From an uncultured bacterium (GTDB lineage Bacteria > Planctomycetota > UBA8108 > UBA1146): DNA of 50,937 nucleotides. The notes beneath the pieces were generated by a model that made no database searches, was not told where the DNA came from, and saw nothing but the letters and a program-made list of their open reading frames with translations. Position 1 is the first letter of the stretch. Each line of letters begins with the position of its first letter. The position numbers and the translations under genes are program-made. Of this stretch, positions 9,601 through 17,034 are shown in pieces. The DNA is taken from assembly GCA_913056395.1 (NCBI GenBank), contig CAJXMG010000004.1:88706-139642 (forward strand), written 5' to 3'.

Positions 9601-10123
9601 TGATCGGCGGGAAAACGCTGGAGAAAGTGACTTCCATATCGGTGGTTCCAACGGAAGCTGCGTCCCAGCCACCAACTCGAACGAAGTAAGTCACGCCACC
9701 GGTCACTGGGGCACTGTCGACTACGGAGCCGAAGTTGGCACACCCGGCGGTATCACCATCACAGGCGATCTCGGTCAGGGCACCGCAACCACCACCAGCG
9801 GAGTCATCGTAAAGAACGATGTCGGTGTCCAGCAGGCCGGGGTTAACACAGGTGCTCAAGGTGAGCAGGCCTGTCGAAGGTGCTGTCCAACTGAACCAGA
9901 CGTCGGACTCAACGGTTCCGGTAGGAGAACCGGCACAAGTAGAGGTGTCCGGAAGCGGCGGGTTACTGCTGGTCGCAGTGGTGTTGTCGATCGCCACCGT
10001 CACCGTACCCGGTGCGGTCAAGTTGATCGGCTGAGCATTGGCACATTCATCCGCTCCCTGTGCGCCGACGACGCCACAGGAGAGAATCATGAATGCAGCC
10101 ACCAAAAACGGTAGGTGTCTCAT
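6677..10123 (-). CDS. Secreted mosaic protein 2: PPC-like and Fn3 domains, Cys-bracketed beta domain, shared module, dockerin-like repeats
   Basis: This is a 1148-residue exported protein of unknown role. The signal peptide (about 1-21, VVGA) holds an ILSC sequence that loosely resembles a lipobox, but cleavage after VGA looks likelier. Then come a PPC-like domain (24-168, DVWFSWTA, YFVRVGGWD), an Fn3-like region (172-250), a cysteine-containing beta domain (279-482) also found in mosaic protein 3, an Fn3-like region (494-575), a second PPC-like domain (585-740), a third Fn3-like domain (741-818), the shared unknown module (820-1054) and the terminal block (1060-1148). The block has [32 protein letters not shown] and CGEDPTDDGLTC. 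The ATG at 10123 has AGGAAGG about 10 bases upstream. Domain names come from motif resemblance only. Confidence 0.8.
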   Translation of the reverse strand: MRHLPFLVAAFMILSCGVVGAQGADECANAQPINLTAPGTVTVAIDNTTATSSNPPLPDTSTCAGSPTGTVESDVWFSWTAPSTGLLTLSTCVNPGLLDTDIVLYDDSAGGGCGALTEIACDGDTAGCANFGSVVDSAPVTGGVTYFVRVGGWDAASVGTTDMEVTFSSVFPPINLVCLYDEPTDTATLTWENQDQYDTVNWYLNGTLAGTLDGTAGAATDTLTGFGPGQNTICLEGIIGGETSAQICCGFFIAEPCPSTVVGTMVPIPTVLPIGGGVACGAGGLTVDSSYYRSFDLVNGYGVSDEITVECVTTAFDTDPDPAIGTMPVRIRLIVDVNGGDPDNFSYVVGTNVAATPDPSNVGMLMVYEEEFQVPAVANALFNFILGTGVIDPDGLGATSNTLQCMTSYGPSAKLVAEIYTPEDGTATNNSLYMGLTDIAATGEIGTSFICSHDSCGLATPTPLAGIGFPDNRYIMDIGYSVAVAGTCGSAGGVANLVCDQNVGDTTWNLNWSDAGGAASWIIEIDGNVEAILPSTDLSFLTAPQPAYEDLEVLITSWSGPNGTGTLINSAGCTLRTSPANNWPSGASIAAVGTFQQEIVTPYTTTTGVPIDLAVCDPGTGITQINNDIFLRYTASVDGDLLVSTCSANTNIAGADTMLAVYTYDATLLDDPTLVVACNDDVNAGTNPTNNPACNVFLAETVFAATAGQEYLIRLGTFNAAGVGTLEYTINDCVPATNLTGAADCTNGDVTLNWTPNPNAASQEILRDGVSVATLGAADATYVDLGVADGTYQYEVVTDCGAGPNPLGVTVSVLTYAGQTDLIFAVEGLQTAGDPGLVDSGELLLSALVGAGRNAAIVRSSWVDYPCASDADVENIWALTGTVPNDYRITAAEGDELALLGEAGKGVYFEGGDHFGFLHVASLFDGRDGVDDGTYDTGDGDDTFTSMDGFDSGVGLDMSANQDVAYTQDQAGIDWTDQFTVASSDAGVASAGVVWASDDALVDANGAPIPQYNTGIASDTTVGGNTIVQSWEIGGYGGDQSALSLAYAEFLTGVVGGPVFRRGDTNQDGGFNIADQVYLLAALFSGGTPCGCADSCDQNDDGGVNIADAIYGLAALFSGGPAPADPGPSVCGEDPTDDGLTCDTYNGC

Positions 10124-10222
10124 AGGTGAAAACCCTTCCTGGTTTATGAATCCCTTACCGGAATTCGGATATCCATTGCGAAAGTCAAAAATTCCTCACG
10201 GGAATAAAACAAATCCAAAGTT

Positions 10223-10315
10223 TTGTCACAAAATCACAAGTCTTGCCGGATACCTGCATGATCGGAGAGATGCCGATCAGTCAGATCACATGAAAGAATC
10301 GCAAGTTGTCACAAA
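10223..10315. promoter_or_regulatory. Two perfect TTGTCACAAA sites upstream of mosaic protein 2
   Basis: The decamer TTGTCACAAA occurs at 10223-10232 and again at 10306-10315, 83 bases apart, in the 292-base gap 10124-10415. Its core TTGT-C-ACAA is a dyad. The gap is AT-richer than its surroundings and otherwise holds no gene. The sites could bind a dimeric regulator of mosaic protein 2, but there is no further evidence. Confidence 0.3.
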
Positions 10316-10415
10316 GTTACATTTAGCCCATTAACTTCAAATTTACCGGACATTCACCACGGGTCAAGGACCCGATCTGGACCTCACCCTCCCTCAAATT
10401 GCCCCTATGAACGGT

Positions 10416-12458
10416 TCAGGGACAATTTGCCGATTCGTCGCAGGTCAGGAGAGCTGCGTCCGTGGGATCCTCACCACAGGACCCTTCCGGTTCGGGCAGA
10501 TTGGGAGATCCGGGAACAAAGAGGTGTGTGAGCAGATAGATGGCATCTGCCAGATTGACCCCTTCGTCGTCATTGCAATCCGCAGCATCCCGGCAATCAA
10601 CCATGGGTGACCCGGGGACAAACAGTGATTCGAGCAGGTAGACCGCATCGGCAAGATTGACGGAATCGTCACTGTTGATGTCACCCCTGCGGAAGGGTGA
10701 AGCGATGTAGGCTCCCCTGAAGGAAGCAAGGAGATGGGAATCTGGATAGCCCAGATCGGAAAGTGGGATAGGGAGGTTGTTACCACAGAACGGAGCCGTG
10801 AATCGGGTGGGATCAGATTCCCCGGAGTCGTTGGTACCCAGGATCAACAAATGACCATCTGCAGTGCCGTCAGGAAGATGAAATTCGACGACCACATTCA
10901 TGCCGCATGGGAGCTGTACAGGGTTGTCCAGAGTCAGGCACATGTGGGACATTTCGAATGCGGGTATGTCGAAGGTTTGTTCATGAAGCAAATTCAGCAA
11001 GGCAGGATCGTTGATTCCGGACCCGGTCTGATCTTCATAAATTCTCAGGACGAGTGGTTGCACCGTAAAACCGGTCCCGGGATTGGAGTTTTCAATGCCG
11101 ACACGGATCGCCTCGAGGATCATGCCATTACTGAGCAGAAACGGGCTTTCACACGGGGAAAGAAGTCGCCATAACGATTGGGATTGGTGACCGGTCGCAT
11201 CGCCACAAAAAGGTGTCCCCTGAGTGATACTATCTGTATCCACACTGTGACTGATCTCAACAGTTGCGGGATCACAACCGGGTGCCAAAAGGTCGCAGCT
11301 GACGGAAGGGGTCCAACTGCTTCCTGAAAATCCTTGCGCCTCGATGCGTACCAGGGAAGGAAGGTTGGCTGTCACTCCAGCCCAACTTCCAGGATTTGCA
11401 GGCACGGTATCGACCAGTATCCCATTCACGCGAATCTCTACGCTATCTGCAGTGGTGCCCGGATCCCATGAAGCAAGAAGGGTTCCGTCACTCAAGGAGG
11501 AGCAGGAAAACCCGTTCAATGCAGGAATCAGGGTTGGGCAATCATCGTGTCCTTCGACCACTGAAATGGTGTTGCTTGAGTTGTCGACCACCCAATAGGA
11601 AGCGATACCGAATGGATCTGCAGTTGGGGCAGCAGCGGGGCGTGAACTCTCGACCCCATTGATAAAGAAACCGTGATTACTCAGATCCACCGGTGCCAGT
11701 GCGATGGAGCTTTGAGTGGATACGGAAGACAGGGTGGTGACGCGTCCAGCAAGATCATGCCCATGGGGAATGCTGAGCCGATTGCAGTCGGCTCGAAACG
11801 CCAGACCGTTTCCGAGTCCGTTACCATTGGGATGGTTCACTGAATTTCCGAGATAGGATCCATCGTTGATGGAGAGCAGGTCATAACGATCTGCAGTGAT
11901 ATCTGCTGCCCAGATGCCATCTGCTCCATCCCAGCTCAATCCTCCAATGAATCCTCCGCCCTGAATATCTGCAACTCCTACAAGTACGGGGTCCGTTCCA
12001 TCCGGATTGGATCGCCAGATTTCATTGGGGCCTGGTGGGTTGATCACTCCCCAGTAAAGCCATGTGCCGTCGGTGGTCACACCGGTCACGGAGATCCCTG
12101 CGGGAGGGTTCAGAATCGGCCCAATCGGGGCGAGGGTCAGGGCGTCGTAGACCCAGCTCTCTGCACTGAAGAGTTCGGCGACGACCAAGATGGGTTGAGC
12201 CCAGGGATTGTTGTCCGGCATGAAGCAGATGCCATAGGCACTGCTTCCGGAAAGAGGGAAGGGGCCTGCGAGAAGGTCAGAAGGGTTCATCGGGGCTGTA
12301 GAAGTCGCCGAAGTCCTGTCCTGCTCAAGCAATCCACGGGGAATCCCCTGGGCCACCACCTCCGAGGCGACGAGCCAGAATATCAGTATCGGAACAATGA
12401 CTGGAATCCGGGAAAGGATCCCCTTGCCCAATGTTCGGGCAGTAATCGTTCGTGGCAT
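10416..12458 (-). CDS. Secreted mosaic protein 3: propeller-like region, Fn3, Cys-bracketed domain, dockerin-like repeats
   Basis: This is a 680-residue exported protein. The signal peptide (1-36, VVA) is followed by a region (60-303) with repeated short GxSWDGADGIWA and VTTDGTWLYWG type blades suggestive of a beta-propeller, an Fn3-like domain (314-390), a cysteine-bracketed beta domain (395-583; CxGxNLPxxxSDLGYPD end) homologous to one in mosaic protein 2, and the terminal block (589-680) with two NLADAVYLL/NLADAIYLL repeats and CGEDPTDAALLTC. Unlike its three neighbours it lacks the shared module or calcium-loop arrays. I chose ATG 12458 because AAGGGG lies 9 bases upstream. ATG 12464 would be too close to it, and TTG 12476 precedes it. 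No enzymatic motif is visible. Confidence 0.75.
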   Translation of the reverse strand: MPRTITARTLGKGILSRIPVIVPILIFWLVASEVVAQGIPRGLLEQDRTSATSTAPMNPSDLLAGPFPLSGSSAYGICFMPDNNPWAQPILVVAELFSAESWVYDALTLAPIGPILNPPAGISVTGVTTDGTWLYWGVINPPGPNEIWRSNPDGTDPVLVGVADIQGGGFIGGLSWDGADGIWAADITADRYDLLSINDGSYLGNSVNHPNGNGLGNGLAFRADCNRLSIPHGHDLAGRVTTLSSVSTQSSIALAPVDLSNHGFFINGVESSRPAAAPTADPFGIASYWVVDNSSNTISVVEGHDDCPTLIPALNGFSCSSLSDGTLLASWDPGTTADSVEIRVNGILVDTVPANPGSWAGVTANLPSLVRIEAQGFSGSSWTPSVSCDLLAPGCDPATVEISHSVDTDSITQGTPFCGDATGHQSQSLWRLLSPCESPFLLSNGMILEAIRVGIENSNPGTGFTVQPLVLRIYEDQTGSGINDPALLNLLHEQTFDIPAFEMSHMCLTLDNPVQLPCGMNVVVEFHLPDGTADGHLLILGTNDSGESDPTRFTAPFCGNNLPIPLSDLGYPDSHLLASFRGAYIASPFRRGDINSDDSVNLADAVYLLESLFVPGSPMVDCRDAADCNDDEGVNLADAIYLLTHLFVPGSPNLPEPEGSCGEDPTDAALLTCDESANCP

Positions 12459-12715
12459 CTTCATCTTCCCCTTCAAGGACAGTGATAGAGTTCGCTTCCG
12501 CGTGAACAGAAGCGGGTTTGGGCCGCCCTTTGTCGTATAAGTGCCCCAAGATTAGCGGGGGGGGGAGTGGCAAGCGAGGGTTGAGGGACGCTTCTGACAG
12601 CTCTGTCATGAATGACAGGTCTGACATTTGGGAATGTCGATCTTCAACGAGATTCCCGGGGATCCTGATCATTGACTGTGGATTGAGAACTGCAGGTGGA
12701 CCTGAATCGGAAGAC

Positions 12716-12752
12716 AAAAAAAGGGCCCCTCTGCGGTTGCAGAGGGGCCCTT
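12716..12752 (-). terminator. Intrinsic terminator of the 12800-16177 gene
   Basis: A perfect 14-bp stem (12721-12734 with 12739-12752) and a 4-base loop are followed on the minus strand by a run of T residues (A tract 12716-12722). It lies 47 bases past the stop codon of mosaic protein 4 and before the start of mosaic protein 3. Confidence 0.92.
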
Positions 12753-12799
12753 CGCGAAGCCTCCCGGAAAAAGAAAGGCTTCATAACTTCCGGCCAAGC

Positions 12800-15700
12800 C
12801 TAGGGGCAGGGCGGGAAGGAAGCACAGTCGAGCGGATCAGTTGTGGTCGGATCGACTCCACAGCTGGTCGGTGTCGGAGCAGGTCCGCCACTGAACAGGG
12901 CTGCAAGAGCGTAGATCGCGTCCGCAATGTTGATACCACCGTCGTCGTTGGCGTCGCAGGCATCCAGACAGGTTCCGGCAGGGCCACCACTGAAGAGGGC
13001 GGCCAGCAGGAAGATGGAGTCTGCAATGTTGAATCCACCGTCAGCGTTGCAGTCACCACGGACAAACTCCGGATCGGTCGGTGTGGTACCACCACCACCG
13101 AGGGCTTCAATGATATCGGCAGCCAACAGAACCTGATCGCCACCGTAACCACCAAACTCCCAGGACTGGACGAGCACGTTACCGATCGGTGAGCCCGCAA
13201 GATCCTGGTTTTGGCTGTACGCTCCGGTGATGTAGGCACCGTTACCCTCTTGCCAGATGGCGCCGACATTCGGTCCACCTGCTTCAGGTCCTACAGTCAA
13301 CTGGTCGGTCCAGTCGTTTCCTGCAGCGTCCTGGTTGTAAGGGACGTTCTGGATTCCACTGAAGTCCACACCGAGAAGTGTGTCCAGACCACTGACACTG
13401 AGGAAGGTGTCGTCACCATCCAGAGCGGAGAGCACGCCGTCATAGCCTTCAAAGGCTCCAACGGTGGGAGCGAAGCCCCACATGTCGCCACCCTCGAAGT
13501 AAACACCGATTCCGGCTTCAACCCAAAGGGCCAGAGCATCGGAATCTGCGGTCGTCAGGGGACCATCCTCGGGGAAGGTACCACTGCAGACCCAGACGCG
13601 CTCGTAGGTGCCAATGACGTTACCCAGCTGGGAAGCCGGGAAGTCCACCACGGTCAGGAAACTGATGCCGTTGGCGGTCAAGGCTGCCTCAAGAGCTGCA
13701 GTACTGTTGATTTGTCCGAGGTCAGTTTCCGTCTTGAAGATGATGTCGGTCTCTCCGCCACTGGCGCAGGAGACATTGACAAAGACCGAAGCGGAAACGG
13801 CACTGCCGGAAGCGCAGTTACCCGTCACGGTGTACTCGTAGGTACCGTTGCTGAGAGCGTTGGAATCGGTGTAGGAAGTGGTTCCTGCAGCGAGGCCAGC
13901 GGCCAGAACAACACCGTCACGAAGCACGTCGTAGGTATCGAATCCACCGTCGTCCCAAGTCAGGCTTGAGGTGCTGGTGGCACAGCTGTAGCTGGCATTG
14001 AAGTTGCTGATGGCCGTGGCACCACAGCTGACGCTGATGTCGAGGAAGCCGTCTCCCACAACTCCGTTCCAGCCACCGACCTGAACGTAGTAGCTTTCAC
14101 CCGCGATCACGGGAATCTCGACGGAAGACATGAAGGCAGCGCCACCCGGAATGTTGGCACAGTCGTCGTCACCAGAACCGATGCAGCCAGGACCCGTCGG
14201 GCAACCGGCAAGACCGTCGTAGACGATCAGAACAGTGTCGTCGTTGGTTCCACCACCATCACAGGTTTGAATCACAGCAGTACCGTCGGCAGTTGCGGTG
14301 TAGAGGAACCAAACATCGTTGGTCATGTTGTCGTCACAGTCGATGGGGCCATCCAGAGTACTGATGGTGTTATCCCAGGCAAAGTTGCCTTCTCCCACGA
14401 GTTCTGCATTGACGCAGTCGTCGTTGGGGGCTGCCTGACATGGACCTGTTCCGATGCAGTCAGGATCGAAGCAGTCGGTCAGGCCGTCGACATCGTTGTC
14501 GATACCGTCGGAGCAGGAAATGTCATCACCTTCGAAGCAGGTCGGGAAGGTTGCGCAGTCAGGATCGAAACAGTCGGCGAGGGTGTCACCGTCATTGTCG
14601 ACGCCATCGTCACAGATCTCGGTTCCACAGGCAGCGGATCCGGCACAGTCAGGATCGAGACAGTCGACGATGGTGTCACCGTCATTGTCGATGCCGTCGT
14701 CACAGATCTCGGTTCCACAAGCAGCGGTTCCGCCACAGTCAGGATCGAGGCAGTCGATCAGGCCATCGACATCGTTATCGATTCCGTCGTCACAGATTTC
14801 TGCTCCGGGGAAGAAGATGTTGAGTGCACCGTCTCCAGTGGCACCGTTCCAGCCGCCGACCTGAACGTAGTAGCTCTCACCGGAGATGACAGGAACCTGG
14901 ACCTGAGACATGAACCCGGCTCCACCTGCGACGTTTTCACATTCGTCGTCACCGGAGGCGAGGCAGGGTGCACCAGCAGTGGGGCAACCGGCCAGGGCAT
15001 CGTAGACGATGAGGACGCTGTCAGCATTGGTACCACCACCGAGACAGGTCTCGATCACGGCAGTACCGTCAGCACTTGCGGTGTAGAGGAACCACACGTC
15101 ATTTTGCATGTTGGCATCACAGTCGTTGGGACCATCGACCAGAGAAGCTGTGTTGTCCCAAGGGAAATTACCCTCGCCGATAGCTTGGGCGGTCAGGCAC
15201 TCATCATTGTCCACAATCGGACAGAAGACCGTGCCGAGGGGGCAATCGATGTCATCGCTGCAGTCGATCAGGCCATCACCGTCGTTGTCGAATCCGTCAT
15301 CACAGATTTCAACACCGCAAATACCAATACCGCCACAGTCTGCGTCCGCGCAGTCAATGGCTCCGTCGCCGTCGTTGTCGATTCCGTCACCACAGGTGGC
15401 CGCATCGCCCTCGAAGCAGAAGGGGTCACCGATGCAGTCGGTGTCGAAACAGTCGATGATGAGGTCGCCGTCGTTGTCGATGCCGTCATCGCAGATCTCG
15501 ATTCCGCAAGGAGGAATTCCGGCACAATCGAGGTCCTGGCAGTCGATGGTTCCGTCACCGTCGTTGTCGATACCATCGCCACAGGTGGCAGAATCGCCCT
15601 CGAAGCAGTTCGGAGCTCCAACGCAGTCCGGGTCAAAGCAATCGATCAGACCATCGACGTCGTTGTCGACGCCGTCGTCACAGATTTCCGCAGCGGGGAA

Positions 15701-16177
15701 GAAGATGTTGAGTGCACCGTCTCCAGTGGCACCGTTCCAGCCGCCGACCTGAACGTAGTAGCTCTCACCGGAGATGACAGGAACCTGAACCTGAGACATG
15801 AACCCGGCTCCGCCTGCAATGTTTTCGCATTCGTCGTCACCGGAGGCGAGGCAGGGTGCACCTGCAGTGGGGCAACCGGCCAGGGCATCGTAGACGATGA
15901 GGACGGTGTCGTCATTGGTACCACCACCGAGACAGGTCTCGATCACGGCAGTGCCGGAAGAGGTGGCGGTGTAGAGGAACCACACGTCAACGGACATGTT
16001 GGCATCACAGTCGATGGGACCTTCGATCAAGGACCCTGTGTTGTCCCAGGGAAAAGTACCCTCGCCGACAGCTTCGGCGGTCAGGCACTCATCATTGAGG
16101 GGCTGTGCCCCTGCATTGCCCAGCGGAATCAGGGCCGTAATGGCCAGGATCGCCGCAAAGTAAATGAATCGCTTCAT
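12800..16177 (-). CDS. Secreted mosaic protein 4: three PPC-like domains, nine Ca-loop repeats, shared module, dockerin-like repeats
   Basis: This is a 1125-residue exported acidic protein. A signal peptide (1-24, AGA) is followed by PPC-like domain 1 (28-161), five calcium-loop repeats (164-320), PPC-like domain 2 (324-457), four more loops (459-581), PPC-like domain 3 (585-717), an Fn3-like domain (721-803), the shared unknown module (810-1029) and the terminal block (1038-1125; [24 protein letters not shown]). The loops follow ICDDGxDNDxDGxxDCxDPDC, with paired cysteines, like MopE or thrombospondin type-3 style calcium motifs. PPC 1 and 2 are nearly identical even at DNA level. ATG 16177 has AGGGAGT upstream. 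Strong calcium binding is a reasonable inference from the Asp spacing. Function is unknown, with a rod-like surface protein most likely. Confidence 0.82.
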   Translation of the reverse strand: MKRFIYFAAILAITALIPLGNAGAQPLNDECLTAEAVGEGTFPWDNTGSLIEGPIDCDANMSVDVWFLYTATSSGTAVIETCLGGGTNDDTVLIVYDALAGCPTAGAPCLASGDDECENIAGGAGFMSQVQVPVISGESYYVQVGGWNGATGDGALNIFFPAAEICDDGVDNDVDGLIDCFDPDCVGAPNCFEGDSATCGDGIDNDGDGTIDCQDLDCAGIPPCGIEICDDGIDNDGDLIIDCFDTDCIGDPFCFEGDAATCGDGIDNDGDGAIDCADADCGGIGICGVEICDDGFDNDGDGLIDCSDDIDCPLGTVFCPIVDNDECLTAQAIGEGNFPWDNTASLVDGPNDCDANMQNDVWFLYTASADGTAVIETCLGGGTNADSVLIVYDALAGCPTAGAPCLASGDDECENVAGGAGFMSQVQVPVISGESYYVQVGGWNGATGDGALNIFFPGAEICDDGIDNDVDGLIDCLDPDCGGTAACGTEICDDGIDNDGDTIVDCLDPDCAGSAACGTEICDDGVDNDGDTLADCFDPDCATFPTCFEGDDISCSDGIDNDVDGLTDCFDPDCIGTGPCQAAPNDDCVNAELVGEGNFAWDNTISTLDGPIDCDDNMTNDVWFLYTATADGTAVIQTCDGGGTNDDTVLIVYDGLAGCPTGPGCIGSGDDDCANIPGGAAFMSSVEIPVIAGESYYVQVGGWNGVVGDGFLDISVSCGATAISNFNASYSCATSTSSLTWDDGGFDTYDVLRDGVVLAAGLAAGTTSYTDSNALSNGTYEYTVTGNCASGSAVSASVFVNVSCASGGETDIIFKTETDLGQINSTAALEAALTANGISFLTVVDFPASQLGNVIGTYERVWVCSGTFPEDGPLTTADSDALALWVEAGIGVYFEGGDMWGFAPTVGAFEGYDGVLSALDGDDTFLSVSGLDTLLGVDFSGIQNVPYNQDAAGNDWTDQLTVGPEAGGPNVGAIWQEGNGAYITGAYSQNQDLAGSPIGNVLVQSWEFGGYGGDQVLLAADIIEALGGGGTTPTDPEFVRGDCNADGGFNIADSIFLLAALFSGGPAGTCLDACDANDDGGINIADAIYALAALFSGGPAPTPTSCGVDPTTTDPLDCASFPPCP
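14435..14803 (-). repeat. Four Ca-loop repeats (block B) in mosaic protein 4
   Basis: Four copies of the ICDDGxDNDxDxxxDCxDPDC unit at residues 459-581, separated by 8-12 variable residues. They encode alternating Asp/Asn with two cysteines each. The DNA is correspondingly repetitive (recurrent CGTTGTCGA-like blocks on the plus strand). Confidence 0.9.
14804..15208 (-). repeat. Long direct repeat, copy 2 (PPC-like domain 2)
   Basis: This 405-base segment is nearly identical, with scattered mostly silent changes, to 15692-16096, displaced by exactly 888 bases (296 codons). It encodes PPC-like domain 2 of mosaic protein 4. The highest identity is in the half nearest 14804-15060. The in-frame displacement points to an internal duplication of a domain-plus-loop unit. 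Confidence 0.9.
15218..15688 (-). repeat. Five Ca-loop repeats (block A) in mosaic protein 4
   Basis: Five loop units at residues 164-320. Two spellings alternate: EICDDGxDNDxD and [12 protein letters not shown], often separated by FEGD. The last unit is degenerate ([14 protein letters not shown]). Together with block B this makes nine loops in one protein. Confidence 0.9.
15692..16096 (-). repeat. Long direct repeat, copy 1 (PPC-like domain 1)
   Basis: Partner of 14804-15208 at 888-base displacement. It encodes PPC-like domain 1 of mosaic protein 4. Divergence is concentrated near the signal-peptide end (around 15950-16050). Confidence 0.9.
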
Positions 16178-17034
16178 CTTTTTGACTCCCTTTCAGAGGG
16201 GGGTTCCAAAATACCTTCAACTCAGAATCCCAAAATACAGCGGTCATTGGGACCACCGCTTTCAGGAGTGATTTTCATGAAGTCGAAAACTGACAGGCGC
16301 GAACTCCACGACATCAGCATTCGAAATGTAAACAAAAAAGTCTCAAACCAAGCCCATGTGAAGCCGGGGTACTTTGGGAAGGCCTCATTGGCCTAATGGC
16401 CGCAATAGCGGGGTGCCCCCATCAAATGAATGGATCTGGAGAGATCCTTCACGAGCAGGGACGGGCCATTCCAGTACCCTGATTTTCACGCTCCGCAGGC
16501 TTCATAAATTCCTGTTAAATTATGGAATTCAGCCGAAGCCTAATATCGGAACTCTCCGATTGTACACATGATTTTCGGGCCTTGAGAGGGGGGAGTTGCA
16601 AAAAAACCTGTTTAGTCAGTCTTGAATGGGATGTTCAGGGCATGAAATCAGGGGATGGGGAGGATTACTCAGGGCACGCATCAATTCCTTACGCCCTCGC
16701 TGGAGGCATGAAAGCCTATGATCAGGCTCATCATCCCAATTTTTCGGATTTGATACCAGCCAGCAGGGCAGGTCGGCATTGATTGCCGGGGTTGCGGGTC
16801 ATCTGTCAGCGCTGATGGGCTTCCCTTCGATCCGCTGCTGCCATTTTGCGGAGTTTCAGCGGGCGGGTTCCCTCGATTTTGGCTTTGCACAGCCTTACCT
16901 TGTTGGCCGAACAGGTGACGGAACGAAGCTCAGGTCCCCCAAACCCACAGGAGATGGCTTCCACTGTCCAACCGGATTTCCACGTTTCCACCCCGGGTCG
17001 ACTCCCGGAGCTGGAGTGAGAAAGGCTCAAGATC
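16178..17034. other. 857-base intergenic region without a supported gene
   Basis: This gap lies between the divergently transcribed mosaic protein 4 and the ALDH7-type gene. Short open frames exist (for example 16522-16782), but none has a ribosome site with a recognisable product or sensible composition. A small inverted repeat, AGCGGT...ACCGCT, sits at 16239-16260 in the presumed control region of mosaic protein 4, and 16376-16400 has several clustered GGCC tetramers. I saw no riboswitch, tRNA or terminator. Confidence 0.6.

Noticed and set aside
10391-10428. Hairpin CAAATTG...CAATTTG over the stop codon of mosaic protein 3
   Set aside because: One mismatch, an 11-base loop and no T run on the minus strand, so I do not call it a terminator. 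It may still reduce read-through.
14267-16396. 709-codon open frame on the plus strand, antisense to mosaic protein 4
   Set aside because: It mirrors the calcium-loop repeats of the real gene. The strong codon periodicity of the minus strand removes stop codons from the opposite strand. It has no ribosome site and its product is a V/T/D/G-rich repeat of no known kind.
16522-16782. 86-codon frame in the 857-base gap
   Set aside because: No ribosome site, mixed composition and no domain. A supporting homologue would change this view.
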